Shown: piece after piece, positions 1 to 8,568 of the stretch
Layout of the letters: each line of letters begins with the position of its first letter
Numbering within the stretch: the stretch's first letter is position 1
Origin: Brevibacillus laterosporus
GTDB lineage: Bacteria; Bacillota; Bacilli; Brevibacillales; Brevibacillaceae
Length of the DNA: 64,000 nucleotides
NCBI RefSeq assembly: GCF_030489605.1
Contig: NZ_JAUKFY010000015.1
Coordinates: 47,041 to 111,040, forward strand
Direction: 5' to 3'
Program-made: the position numbers and the translations under genes
The notes under the pieces: model-generated
Seen by the model: only the letters and a program-made list of their open reading frames with translations
Database searches by the model: none
What the model was told of the DNA's origin: nothing

Positions 1-480
1 GCCCACTTTAAGGCAAAGGAAGATCTTTTTTTACACCTGATCCATGATGTCTTTACGATTGAGAAGGCCAAGATACAACAATTTTTGATGGTCAATCAGG
101 GTCTGCCCCTAGCTACCTTGTTACCGGAATTGTTAAATCATTACAAAACAAATTTTACTCACGATAGTACGTTTACCTTTTGGCTTCGGATGGCTTTCTT
201 TCCCCCATCTAGTTTGGTGAAGCCGGTTAGTGAAGTGACCAATCAATTTTTAAACGAACTGGAGGCTATGCTGGTCCCCTTGTTCAAGCAAGCAAAAGAA
301 TTAGGAGAAATTCAGGTGGATGCTCCCCAAGATGCCGCCATTGCCTTTCTTTGTTTAATGGACGGTCTATTTGCGGAATTATTGTTTGGTGGATCAGATC
401 GATATGAGAAACGCTGGGTTTCTTCATGGAAAATTTTTGCCAAGGGAATATCCCTTCAAATACACATAGAAAGGGATTGA
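1..480 (+). CDS. TetR/AcrR family transcriptional regulator, C-terminal part (5' end outside window)
   Basis: The reading frame is open from base 1, so the gene is cut by the window edge; the DNA-binding helix-turn-helix is missing apart from its end (HFKAKEDLFLHLIHDVF, typical of the residues that follow the TetR HTH). The remaining 159 residues are the helical ligand-binding domain. It lies 8 bases upstream of two SMR efflux genes on the same strand. That TetR-SMR-SMR order matches Bacillus yvdT-yvdS-yvdR, so the protein is probably the local repressor of the efflux pair, induced by a cationic compound. Family assignment is good; the ligand is unknown. Confidence 0.8.
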   Translation, partial: AHFKAKEDLFLHLIHDVFTIEKAKIQQFLMVNQGLPLATLLPELLNHYKTNFTHDSTFTFWLRMAFFPPSSLVKPVSEVTNQFLNELEAMLVPLFKQAKELGEIQVDAPQDAAIAFLCLMDGLFAELLFGGSDRYEKRWVSSWKIFAKGISLQIHIERD

Positions 481-488
481 GAGTAAAT

Positions 489-848
489 ATGATGAACCGG
501 AACTGGACATACGTGCTTATCGCAGGCTTATTAGAAATTATTTGGGTCTCGGGGATTAAACACTCCTCTGCCTGGTATGAATGGGCTGGAACAATGACCA
601 CGATTGCTCTGAGTTTTATTGTGCTTATCCGTGCAACAACATCTCTGCCTATTGGAACGGTCTATGCGGTCTTTACAGGAATCGGTACTACAGGAACTGT
701 TTTGACAGAAATGTTGTTATTTGGTGAACCGTTCCATTTAGCGAAAATAAGCCTTGTTGGTATATTGCTGATAGGTGTGATCGGACTGAAATTAATTACG
801 TCTGATGATTCCAGTACGAATGAAACGAAGATGAAAGGAGCGAGCTAA
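489..848 (+). CDS. Small multidrug resistance (SMR) transporter subunit, YvdS-like
   Basis: A 119-residue protein with four predicted membrane helices. It has the SMR pattern: an early LLEIIW segment with the conserved membrane Glu, and a GTVYAVFTGIGTTGT loop in helix 3. The frame is open further upstream (from 426), but ATG 489 is the first start after the TetR stop and has an AGAAAGGGA ribosome site 12 bases upstream. The second SMR gene follows after two bases, so the two probably form an obligate heterodimer as in other paired SMR systems. Substrate is not readable from sequence; quaternary ammonium compounds or guanidinium-type cations are usual for the family. Confidence 0.85.
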   Translation: MMNRNWTYVLIAGLLEIIWVSGIKHSSAWYEWAGTMTTIALSFIVLIRATTSLPIGTVYAVFTGIGTTGTVLTEMLLFGEPFHLAKISLVGILLIGVIGLKLITSDDSSTNETKMKGAS

Positions 849-850
849 GC

Positions 851-1165
851 ATGGGCTGGGTTTTCTTATTTTTTGCAGGATGCTTTGAAATTGTTGGCGT
901 GCTTGGCTTAAAAAAGGTCTCATTGAAGCAGAGTTTAGCCTCTTACCTGATTTTAACGGGGGGATTCGCTCTTAGTTTTACCTTTTTGAACCTGTCCATG
1001 CAAACTATCTCTATGGGTACAGCTTACGCAATCTGGACTGGCATCGGTACAGTTGGGAGCGCCTTATTGGGTATGCTTGTTTATAAGGAACCGAAAGAAT
1101 GGAAGCGGATTTTATTTATTATGATGATTGTATCCGCTACTATTGGTTTGAAAATAATCTCATAG
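851..1165 (+). CDS. Small multidrug resistance (SMR) transporter subunit, YvdR-like
   Basis: A 104-residue, four-helix SMR protein. It carries the membrane Glu early (CFEIVGVLGLK) and the GTAYAIWTGIGTVGS motif that lines the substrate path in this family. It starts two bases after the previous stop, with AAAGGAGCGA in the end of that gene as ribosome site, so the two subunits are translationally coupled. A hairpin terminator follows. It is most likely the partner in a heterodimeric drug/proton antiporter controlled by the TetR protein upstream. The closest named relatives are YvdR/YkkD; I cannot separate these by eye. Confidence 0.85.
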   Translation: MGWVFLFFAGCFEIVGVLGLKKVSLKQSLASYLILTGGFALSFTFLNLSMQTISMGTAYAIWTGIGTVGSALLGMLVYKEPKEWKRILFIMMIVSATIGLKIIS

Positions 1166-1191
1166 GTTACTGCAACAGCAAAGATGAGCAG

Positions 1192-1256
1192 AAAAGCACA
1201 GAAGGTTGATATTGCGAGAATGTTCGCCATTTCGCAATGACACCTCTGTGCTTTTT
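1192..1256. terminator. Bidirectional hairpin terminator between SMR pair and GH4 gene
   Basis: AAAGCACAGA pairs with TCTGTGCTTT, and an inner TTGCGA/TCGCAA stem sits in the loop. T-rich ends on both strands fit a terminator shared by the convergent genes on either side. Confidence 0.7.
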
Positions 1257-1299
1257 GTGAAGGTGAAATGACTGACTATCCCGTTTCTTTTTGTTTCAT

Positions 1300-2655
1300 C
1301 TAGGCGTTACCAACCTCTGCGGTCACTTTGCTTGTCTCCTGTTTGAAAAACTGGGGCAGATAAGGCTTATGTGCTTCCAGCATTTCATCTAAAATCGTTT
1401 TAGCAATGGAGTCTGATGGAATTAACGGGTTAATGCTCATGGCTAACAATGCTTTATGGTAATCGCCTGTCACTGCTGCTTCGATTGTCACTCGTTCGAA
1501 GGATTTAATTTGTTGAACTAAACCGTTTACGGCGATTGGCAACTCTCCCACCGAGATTGGCACAGGTCCTTCTTTTGTGATAACGCAGTTCACTTCTACA
1601 GCCGAATCAGGGGAAATCCCTGCAATTGCACCGTTGTTACGAACATTAACCGGTTGAATATCCCGCATATCATTATAAATTGAATAAATAAGATTGCATG
1701 CCGCATCACTATAGTATGCGCCGCCTCGTTTCTCAAGCTGCGGTGGCTTGATGGCCAACTCAGGGTCTTTATACAGCTCAAACAATTCCGCTTCTACCTT
1801 CTGGACTACCTCAGCTCTCGTTCCTTCTTTTTTGGCCGCTTCTCTTTCATGTTCAAGCATCGGTCCAGTCTGATAATAATAGCGATGATAGGGACACGGC
1901 AATAAGCCTAGCGCCCGAATGAACTCTTTTTCCCACTCCCTATCTACAATATTTTTCACGGAAGGACCGGTTTCCTCATCACTTGTCAGCTTGTCAATTA
2001 CTTGCTGGGTTACCTTCTTGCCATCCAGATAGACGTTCGTACCAAAAACCATATGATTTAATCCTGCAAAATCAATATGCACGCGACTGCTATCTACATC
2101 CAGCATCTTGGCAACAGCCATTTTCATACCTACGGGAACATTGCAAAGACCTACAACTTTTTTAATATTGCTGTGGCGTAGAACCGCCTCGGTCACCATT
2201 CCTGCTGGATTGGTAAAATTAATGAGCCATGCTTCCGGACATAGTTCTTCCATATCCTTGCTAATGTCTAAAATTACTGGGATTGTGCGCAAAGCCTTAA
2301 ACAGACCACCTGCACCGTTCGTTTCCTGACCAATGCACCCATGCTTTAACGGTATACTTTCGTCTAATCCACGAGCCTTTAATAGACCTACACGCAATTG
2401 AGTCGTAACAAAATCTGCTCCTGGCAAGGCTTCTCTGCGATTCAACGACAAATGAATTTGCATGGGAACACCAGCCTTCTCCACCATGCGTTTTGCTAAA
2501 TTGCCTACGATCTCTAACTTTTCTTTTCCTTCTAAAATATCGACCAGCCAAAGCTCACGCACAGGTAATTCCTCATACCGCTTGATAAAGCCTTCAACTA
2601 ACTCTGGAGTGTAGCTGGAACCACCGCCAATGGTTACGATTTTAATTCCGCTCAA
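1300..2655 (-). CDS. chbF: 6-phospho-beta-glucosidase / chitobiose-6-phosphate hydrolase, GH4 family (ChbF/LicH type)
   Basis: A 451-residue GH4 enzyme. The N-terminus [18 protein letters not shown] is the NAD-binding Rossmann start. The NFTNPAG and GLCNVPVG motifs, with the metal-binding Cys, and the following NHMVFG segment are GH4 signatures. These enzymes open 6-phospho-glycosides by an NAD/Mn redox mechanism in the cytosol. Start is TTG with AAGGGGGACT just upstream; it overlaps the PTS IIA stop region by 14 bases. Last gene of the PTS operon. Because a ChbG-type deacetylase is in the same operon, a role on mono-deacetylated chitobiose-6-phosphate is inferred; a plain cellobiose/lichenan role (LicH) is the alternative. 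Confidence 0.88.
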   Translation of the reverse strand: MSGIKIVTIGGGSSYTPELVEGFIKRYEELPVRELWLVDILEGKEKLEIVGNLAKRMVEKAGVPMQIHLSLNRREALPGADFVTTQLRVGLLKARGLDESIPLKHGCIGQETNGAGGLFKALRTIPVILDISKDMEELCPEAWLINFTNPAGMVTEAVLRHSNIKKVVGLCNVPVGMKMAVAKMLDVDSSRVHIDFAGLNHMVFGTNVYLDGKKVTQQVIDKLTSDEETGPSVKNIVDREWEKEFIRALGLLPCPYHRYYYQTGPMLEHEREAAKKEGTRAEVVQKVEAELFELYKDPELAIKPPQLEKRGGAYYSDAACNLIYSIYNDMRDIQPVNVRNNGAIAGISPDSAVEVNCVITKEGPVPISVGELPIAVNGLVQQIKSFERVTIEAAVTGDYHKALLAMSINPLIPSDSIAKTILDEMLEAHKPYLPQFFKQETSKVTAEVGNA

Positions 2656-2977
2656 CTGTAAGTCCCCCTTCGATGTTTATTTTTGCATAAAGGTCAATGA
2701 ACTCGTTTGCTAAGTCTTTCACTGTGATTGCGTTCATTAAATGATCCTGTGCGTGGATCATTAATAGGGTTACCTCGGTCTTGTTCCCGCCCGCTTCTTC
2801 TTGAATTAAGGAAGTTTGAATATGGTGCGCTTGACGTAGCTCTGTAGTCGCTTCGTCCATTAGCTTGCGTGCTTCCTCTATTTCTCCTCGCTTTGCCGCT
2901 GCAATTGCCTCCATCGCGAAGCTTTTTGCGTTACCACCATGTAATATTATGTGAAATGCTACATCTGTAATTTCCAT
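2642..2977 (-). CDS. chbA: PTS lactose/cellobiose/chitobiose-family IIA component
   Basis: A 111-residue all-helical IIA protein. The phospho-accepting His is in [13 protein letters not shown], the family hallmark. ATG 2977 has ATAGGAGG seven bases upstream, better than an in-frame start eight codons earlier. It takes phosphate from HPr and passes it to the IIB protein encoded at the head of the operon. It sits between the deacetylase and the GH4 gene, which overlaps its end. Same family as ChbA, LicA and LacF; chitobiose specificity is inferred from the operon only. Confidence 0.9.
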   Translation of the reverse strand: MEITDVAFHIILHGGNAKSFAMEAIAAAKRGEIEEARKLMDEATTELRQAHHIQTSLIQEEAGGNKTEVTLLMIHAQDHLMNAITVKDLANEFIDLYAKINIEGGLTVERN

Positions 2978-3007
2978 ATGGTTGCCTCCTATCCCATACA
3001 CCCACTG

Positions 3008-3751
3008 TCAGCCTAGTTGTGTAAATGTAATCAATTGTATATCTCGGCAGTTCAGTCGTTTTTTAACCTGCGGATCAGTCAAAATCGCCAATTCGTTCAT
3101 ACGTTGAAGCGCATAGCTGCTTCCTTGGCAAAGTGGTTGGTCGATAAAAGCTGGATGTGTCATAATCTCCAGCGATTCAATTCCAGCATGCTTATCGAGA
3201 ATTTGTTCCACGGACTCAAGGGAAAGCTCATCTCCATAAAAACTCTGATCGAAAGCAGCAGTGCTTCTTATTCCTGCTGGTAACTGATTAGTCTCATCAT
3301 CTGTTGGGAGAAGGCGAAGCGGCAGATGATACCGCTCCGCCAAATTCAACACAACAGGCAATATTTTTTCATGCGCATGTACATGATGATGACTATCTAT
3401 GTGGGTTGGCTTCTTTCCGTATGAGAGAAATGCTTCTACTTGACGTGTAAATTCTTTTTCCACATCTTCTGTATTTATGTGATCAAATACATCCCGCAGT
3501 GAGTGAAAATGACCTGATTCATTTACTAAGGAAGGTACATCGTCACTAAGTGGTTTGCCACAGGTCATAACCAGATGAATCCCTACTCCTAACGCTGAAT
3601 GCTGTTTGGCCAGCAAAAAGGCATGATCTACCTCGGGCATATTCATCATCATCGTGGTCGATGTAACAACCCCGCATGCATGAGAAGTAATAATTCCATA
3701 GTTGACTCCTTTTGAGTAACCAAAATCATCGGCGTTGATAATCAGTTTCGT
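3008..3751 (-). CDS. chbG: ChbG/YdjC-family carbohydrate deacetylase, apparent ACG start
   Basis: A 247-residue YdjC-fold enzyme. The N-terminus KLIINADDFGYSKGVN carries the metal-binding Asp pair, and HIDSHHHVHAHEKI carries metal and catalytic His. E. coli ChbG (about 249 residues) removes one acetyl group from chitobiose-6-phosphate so that the GH4 enzyme can act and the operon be induced. The family usually begins MKLIINADDFG; here the Met codon position reads ACG, with a good GGGAGG seven bases upstream and no ATG, GTG or TTG nearby. The frame is open upstream but only inside the IIC gene. So either ACG is used, or this is a start-codon mutation or read error. Confidence 0.75.
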   Translation of the reverse strand, partial: TKLIINADDFGYSKGVNYGIITSHACGVVTSTTMMMNMPEVDHAFLLAKQHSALGVGIHLVMTCGKPLSDDVPSLVNESGHFHSLRDVFDHINTEDVEKEFTRQVEAFLSYGKKPTHIDSHHHVHAHEKILPVVLNLAERYHLPLRLLPTDDETNQLPAGIRSTAAFDQSFYGDELSLESVEQILDKHAGIESLEIMTHPAFIDQPLCQGSSYALQRMNELAILTDPQVKKRLNCRDIQLITFTQLG

Positions 3752-3789
3752 AACGATTCCTCCCTTCCCGAATCTAACACCAATCGTCC

Positions 3790-5139
3790 TTATGCTTGTA
3801 ATGTGCCGACAGCTTGATTTTTTGTTGCCTCCTGTTCTTCCTTGCATTTTTGACGATCCCACAGGCGTATGAAAGGGTAATAAATCGCAAAAGCAACGAT
3901 AAAATTGATTAATTGAAGGACTAATCCGGATGCTTTGGCGCCAGTTGCTAGATAACCACTGATTAACAATGGAGTGGTCCATGGTACGGATATACCGCTT
4001 GGTCTCGCTACAAGTCCCGTGGACATTGCAAAATAAGAGACACATAAAAGAACAACGGGCGTTATGATAAATGGAATGATTAAGAGCGGGTTCATGACGA
4101 TCGGTACCCCGAAGATCACCGGTTCGTTAATGTTAAATAACCCTGGTGCAAGGGACAGTCTTCCTAAGCTTTTCATCTGCTGGCTCTTTGTCAGAAAGGC
4201 CATGGCAACAACCATTGCAAGCGTTGTACCTGATCCGCCAATATAGAGCCATAAATCAAAGAATTGAGTAGTGATAACATTCGGTAATTCTGCATTAGGA
4301 TTGCTCATGTAAACAGCTCGGTTTGCATCCATCAGCGTTAACCAGATTGGACTCATTACACTGCCAACCAGATTGGCTCCGTGCAAACCGCAAGCCCATA
4401 ATAGGTGAATAAGAATCACAGCGATTAAAGCACCTGCAAAGCTGGAACCCAGTGCTTGCAAGGGAACTCCTAATAGTGTTTTAACAACATTGTGTACGCT
4501 TTCAAAAGTAGTTGCTTCCATAATCAAACGAACAATCCAGCAGGTGCCAAGTACAATAAAGGCTGGAATCAGTGCGACGAAGGATTTCGCAACCGCTGGT
4601 GGTACACCTGGCGGCATTTTTAAAACAATGTCCTTTTGTATAACAATACGGAAAATTTCCGTTGATAAAAGAGCCATAATCATGGCAACAAACAAGCCTT
4701 GACTTCCCATTAATGTTACAGGTATGACACCGCTAACCTGTATGGCTGTTTCTGTGCCAGCCGGAGTAAACATCGTGTTGTACGGCGTTACTAGCAAAAA
4801 GGATGCAACAGATATGGAAGCTGCCGATAAAGGGTCCACCTTATACTTTTCCGCTAATCGATACGCTACACCAAAACTAGCAATGAGTGCCATTATATCA
4901 AAGGTAACGCCTACGGGATATAGGAGCTTTGTGCGCCATAGCTCACCAAAAATCCCCTTCATAAAGTCATCATAACCCTCGATGGGAATAAACCCAATAA
5001 CCAGACATAAGGACCCGACAATTAGCAGGGGAGTTGTTAAAACAATACCGTCACGAATGGCCTGTAAGTGCTTCTGCCCAGCGACTTTCCCGGCAATGGG
5101 CATCAGGGCTCTCTCGAATAATTGAACGAGTCTGTCCAT
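3790..5139 (-). CDS. chbC: PTS lactose/cellobiose/chitobiose-family IIC permease
   Basis: A 449-residue integral membrane IIC of the cellobiose/diacetylchitobiose type, starting MDRLVQLFERALMPIAGKVA. It has about ten hydrophobic segments and the conserved NEPVIFGVPIVMNP loop that contributes to the sugar site. ATG 5139 has ATAGGAG at proper spacing; the GTG three codons earlier overlaps the ribosome site. It carries the sugar across the membrane while IIB phosphorylates it. It follows IIB by 11 bases and precedes the deacetylase. Confidence 0.92.
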   Translation of the reverse strand: MDRLVQLFERALMPIAGKVAGQKHLQAIRDGIVLTTPLLIVGSLCLVIGFIPIEGYDDFMKGIFGELWRTKLLYPVGVTFDIMALIASFGVAYRLAEKYKVDPLSAASISVASFLLVTPYNTMFTPAGTETAIQVSGVIPVTLMGSQGLFVAMIMALLSTEIFRIVIQKDIVLKMPPGVPPAVAKSFVALIPAFIVLGTCWIVRLIMEATTFESVHNVVKTLLGVPLQALGSSFAGALIAVILIHLLWACGLHGANLVGSVMSPIWLTLMDANRAVYMSNPNAELPNVITTQFFDLWLYIGGSGTTLAMVVAMAFLTKSQQMKSLGRLSLAPGLFNINEPVIFGVPIVMNPLLIIPFIITPVVLLCVSYFAMSTGLVARPSGISVPWTTPLLISGYLATGAKASGLVLQLINFIVAFAIYYPFIRLWDRQKCKEEQEATKNQAVGTLQA

Positions 5140-5150
5140 CGATACCACTC

Positions 5151-5456
5151 CTATCTATTCTTCATGTGTAAGGCAGCTTCTAGTACCTTTTGGCCATTGA
5201 CCATTCCGTAGTCAACAGGGTTTATGACATCAACGGGTATATTTCTGGCTTCGCCTTCCTTTTTAAATTCTGCTAATTTATAACGGATTTGCGGGCCGAG
5301 CAGCACGACCTCTGCTTTATCCCAGTTATCACGCATATCATCTGCAGAGATAGCCCAAATCTTTGCTTCGATTCCTTGCTCCTTTGCTGCCTCCTCCATT
5401 CGAGTTACAAGTAGGCTAGTTGACATTCCTGCTGAACAACATAGTACAATATTCAT
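5151..5456 (-). CDS. chbB: PTS lactose/cellobiose/chitobiose-family IIB component
   Basis: A 101-residue IIB domain. The phosphorylated Cys lies in the N-terminal P-loop-like motif [18 protein letters not shown] 5456 with GGAGGGGG upstream is preferred to the longer frame. First gene of the operon: the sigma-54 promoter (5505-5520) and cre-like palindrome (5479-5492) lie directly upstream. It transfers phosphate from IIA to the incoming sugar. Confidence 0.92.
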   Translation of the reverse strand: MNIVLCCSAGMSTSLLVTRMEEAAKEQGIEAKIWAISADDMRDNWDKAEVVLLGPQIRYKLAEFKKEGEARNIPVDVINPVDYGMVNGQKVLEAALHMKNR

Positions 5457-5478
5457 CTGTATATACCCCCTCCGGTCA

Positions 5479-5492
5479 TGTAAGTGCTTACA
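5479..5492 (-). promoter_or_regulatory. Catabolite-responsive element (cre)-like palindrome in the chb leader
   Basis: TGTAAGTGCTTACA matches the Bacillus cre consensus TGWAANCGNTNWCA at all but one position (T for C at the centre). It lies a few bases downstream of the predicted sigma-54 start site, a position where bound CcpA would block transcription. Sequence match is direct; CcpA control is inferred. Confidence 0.6.
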
Positions 5493-5504
5493 TTTCATTT
5501 ATTT

Positions 5505-5520
5505 TGCAAATATTATGCCA
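5505..5520 (-). promoter_or_regulatory. Sigma-54 (-24/-12) promoter of the PTS operon
   Basis: On the minus strand TGGCATAATATTTGCA has the invariant GG and GC dinucleotides exactly ten bases apart and fits TGGCAC-N5-TTGCA. It lies 49 bases upstream of the IIB start. The neighbouring gene encodes an AAA+ activator with the sigma-54-contacting GAYTGA loop, which strongly supports the call. Confidence 0.88.
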
Positions 5521-5620
5521 AAACACTAATTATGTATATGTAGGCTGTCATCCTTTCATTCTTCCATTAGTGTTTTGCTCGTCCATAAGAAAAACGAAAC
5601 ACTAATCTATAGTGTTTCGT
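5520..5620. promoter_or_regulatory. Repeated AACACTAAT boxes, candidate upstream activating sequences
   Basis: Four copies of AACACTA(AT) occur upstream of the sigma-54 promoter: 5520-5530 (direct), 5566-5576 (inverted), and both arms of the palindrome at 5594-5620. LevR-type activators bind inverted repeats upstream of -24/-12 promoters, so these are probable binding sites. The last pair also forms the terminator of the regulator gene. Confidence 0.55.
5588..5620 (-). terminator. Terminator of the sigma-54 activator gene
   Basis: ACGAAACACTA pairs with TAGTGTTTCGT around a short loop and is followed on the minus strand by TTTTTC. It lies 23 bases after the regulator stop codon. Confidence 0.75.
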
Positions 5621-5642
5621 TCTAAATACAGTGAGTGTTTAC

Positions 5643-8459
5643 TTATACGTAAGACTGATTTGCTTCACTCATAAGGAAAAATTTCGCGAGAAAACAAATC
5701 TCATTTTCTTCCATCATGATACCATACGTCAGCTCAATAGGCTCCATTTCTTCTTGTATAACAGTAAGCATCTCCTTAAAATGCTCTTTGTACGATTCTT
5801 TTTCTTTAAATTCCGCTACTCCTCCTCCGCCTTTTAGTCGATCAATCATACAGCACATATGCAATGTAATACCCATTAATTCGTCTTGATATAACTTCTG
5901 CTGTAGCTGTCGCTCCATGCGTTTAATAGTAGCACGCACATTTGCTAGGACTTGTTCGCCTGAGAGATATTTTAAATGAGCCTCTAGTGTTTCACCCATT
6001 TTTTTATAAATTTCTTCCTGATTGATAATTTGCTGAATCTCAGGAATAGCCTGTAAGCTTAAAACCTGCTCAATATTGTATTGAGGTGCATCTATATCCA
6101 ATCGGAAATTGCTGACAATACACAAAATTTGGCGTTTAGTCTTTAGTGCCTCCAGCTCCTGTTTCGCTTTACTTTGATCCACACAGGTAATCGGTATAAT
6201 TTGTAATGATTCGTTATGAAAGCGAAGATAATTTTTCAAAAGATTTTTAATCACAAGTGCGCTTCCTTCACCTGTCAAGCACGCCGTTACGATCACTTGC
6301 TTTGGCAGCTTATTACGTTCACGTTTAACAGACTGTTCTTGTATTTCATGACTTGATACCGCAAGCACGCTTTGATAAATCTCGTCTAATGCAGAGCCCG
6401 ATATCGCTTTGCGGGTGGCTTCTAAAACATGCGTGGTACTAACCAAGGGAATCACTTTTACCGGTATTCCCAATTCTTTTTGCACGATTTCCCCAAAGGT
6501 GAGCAAAGAACCCATATCTACTAAAAACAGCAGTCCCTCTTCATTCCCAATCGTTTTGGCAATTTCTTTGGCTTTTTCTAATAATTCATGGGGAGGCTTT
6601 TCTAAGGGCATATCTAATGCAACAGCATGATTTGTTCCTAAGAGACGATTGGTCACCTCTACCATGGAGGTCGCACTGGAATTACCGTGCATCATGACGA
6701 GAATACCCACATAATTTTTGATCTCCTCAGGCTGTGCTTCGTCGAGTACAAAGAACATGCAGAGAAAACCTGCCTCGTCTAGCGGTATATCGAGATCAAA
6801 AGCCTCTTCTATCTTATTTACACATTCAAGAGCTACCATGAACTCAGCTTTATGCAGCTTGCTAATTTGATTCAATTGGGGATTCGAGATTGTTTTTCCC
6901 CTTCCGATCCGATCAATGAGTGTCTGAATATGCAAGGACATGCCCAGCAGAACATTGCGTGTTAATGTTCTCTTCAAAATGGTTTCAGCATATTTGACGA
7001 TGTCCTCGACTAGATTGACAATATCGGGGTGAACGATTTTCAATACATCTTCCTGATTGAAGCTTTTTCGTACATTAGTCAGATAATTAGTGAAATACTT
7101 TTCAATCTCACTAGTCAAGACTGTGTACAGCTCTGTATCAGATACTCCCGCATCTCGTAGTTGTACAATCTTTTGTTCCATTCGTTCGTAGATATTATTG
7201 TCCATTACCGATGAATCTTCTAAAATATACGGTTCTTGATCTGGATGGAACAAAAAATACTTTTTTTCTCCAATAAGCTTCTCGATATTTTGTCTATTCT
7301 GCTCCACATGCAGCACGCCCTCTTTCACATGAGGGGGGAGATCAGCGGTAGTGATTTGCATTTCGGTTTTCCGCAAAGAGATAAAATCGGCATATGCCTT
7401 TGCGCAGGAGAGGCGAATATCCGTTTTCAATTGACCAATGTTGTTTGGACAGTGATACAAAAGAAGTGCACGGATAGAATTACCTGAGACATGGATATCC
7501 TTCCCTAAACGATAAGACTCTTCCTGAAAAAATTGTTTGATTAGCTGCAGCCGCTCCTCCAATCCTCTTTCTTTTAAGGAAGGCAGAGAAATCATCATAG
7601 GAATTCGCCTGGTAAAAGTCGCGAGCAATGCAGAGGTAGGATTCTCTGTTGTCGCCGCAATTAATCTTACATTAGCCTGACGCACTTTATCTGTTTCACC
7701 TACACGTCTGAAGAAGCCTTTATCAATGAAAGTAAATAACATTTCCTGCCCTTCAGACGGTAAGCGGTGAACCTCATCTAAAAACAGAATGCCGTTGTCA
7801 GCAGCTTCCATTAATCCTGGTCGATCATGATCAGCGCCAGTATAGGCCCCCTTTTTCACACCAAATAATTGACCTACCAATAATTGAGCATTGTGAGCAT
7901 AATCTGCACAGTTAAATGTGATAAACGGAGCAATAGCTGCTAAGATTCCTTTTTCCACAGCATATTCGTACATAAGTCCAGCAAACATCGTTTTCCCAAC
8001 ACCCGTTTCACCAAAAAGTAGCGTATGCATGCCGTGGGGCGGATAGAGCAACGCTGCTTTAGCTTGTTCAATGAGTGCTGTTAAGCTTTGACAATCTCTG
8101 GCCAACTGGTCCATTACACTAGCTTGTAGCTGATTTTCGCCATGATGTATATTCCTCTTATTAAGCTCCGGCGGAAAAGAACCAGCTCTCTTACGTTCCC
8201 AAGTCTGTTTCCCTGCCGTTTTCCTTTGCTCAGACAAACCTGCATTCATCAAAGCTTTAGGTTGAGTACCAGGCAAGGAGAAGCGCACAGGCCTAGTTGT
8301 ACTTTTCTCTATGCGACCTTCTCTCCAAAGCTGGTTTAAATCAGAGCTGACATTGGCTCTACTTAATGAGAGAAGCTCAGCCAACTCTTGAGCACTGCTT
8401 GCTTGTCCTTCACGTGATCTGGATACAATCTGTTGCATAATCAGCTCTATGCGTTTCAT
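5643..8459 (-). CDS. LevR/CelR-family sigma-54-dependent PTS-regulated activator
   Basis: A 938-residue multidomain regulator. Residues 1-60 form a winged HTH. The AAA+ domain has Walker A GETGVGKT near 150, the sigma-54-binding loop GAYTGA near 204 and Walker B GILFLDE near 223. A first PRD follows at about 470-575, then an EIIA-mannose-like domain with the phospho-His in VMMHGNSSATS (about 591), and a second PRD at the C-terminus. Such proteins remodel sigma-54 polymerase and are tuned by PTS phosphorylation: HPr-P activates, IIB-P inactivates. It lies upstream of the PTS operon with its sigma-54 promoter and is almost surely its activator. ATG 8459 has AAGGTGATGA upstream. Confidence 0.92.
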   Translation of the reverse strand: MKRIELIMQQIVSRSREGQASSAQELAELLSLSRANVSSDLNQLWREGRIEKSTTRPVRFSLPGTQPKALMNAGLSEQRKTAGKQTWERKRAGSFPPELNKRNIHHGENQLQASVMDQLARDCQSLTALIEQAKAALLYPPHGMHTLLFGETGVGKTMFAGLMYEYAVEKGILAAIAPFITFNCADYAHNAQLLVGQLFGVKKGAYTGADHDRPGLMEAADNGILFLDEVHRLPSEGQEMLFTFIDKGFFRRVGETDKVRQANVRLIAATTENPTSALLATFTRRIPMMISLPSLKERGLEERLQLIKQFFQEESYRLGKDIHVSGNSIRALLLYHCPNNIGQLKTDIRLSCAKAYADFISLRKTEMQITTADLPPHVKEGVLHVEQNRQNIEKLIGEKKYFLFHPDQEPYILEDSSVMDNNIYERMEQKIVQLRDAGVSDTELYTVLTSEIEKYFTNYLTNVRKSFNQEDVLKIVHPDIVNLVEDIVKYAETILKRTLTRNVLLGMSLHIQTLIDRIGRGKTISNPQLNQISKLHKAEFMVALECVNKIEEAFDLDIPLDEAGFLCMFFVLDEAQPEEIKNYVGILVMMHGNSSATSMVEVTNRLLGTNHAVALDMPLEKPPHELLEKAKEIAKTIGNEEGLLFLVDMGSLLTFGEIVQKELGIPVKVIPLVSTTHVLEATRKAISGSALDEIYQSVLAVSSHEIQEQSVKRERNKLPKQVIVTACLTGEGSALVIKNLLKNYLRFHNESLQIIPITCVDQSKAKQELEALKTKRQILCIVSNFRLDIDAPQYNIEQVLSLQAIPEIQQIINQEEIYKKMGETLEAHLKYLSGEQVLANVRATIKRMERQLQQKLYQDELMGITLHMCCMIDRLKGGGGVAEFKEKESYKEHFKEMLTVIQEEMEPIELTYGIMMEENEICFLAKFFLMSEANQSYV

Positions 8460-8568
8460 TTCATCACCTTGTGCCGATTTTTAACTGACAGCCTTCACTA
8501 TGAAAACTCTTTCAACATCCATCATCTCATATTTATATCTATTCATCCATGCATCATTTTTGTGAAAG

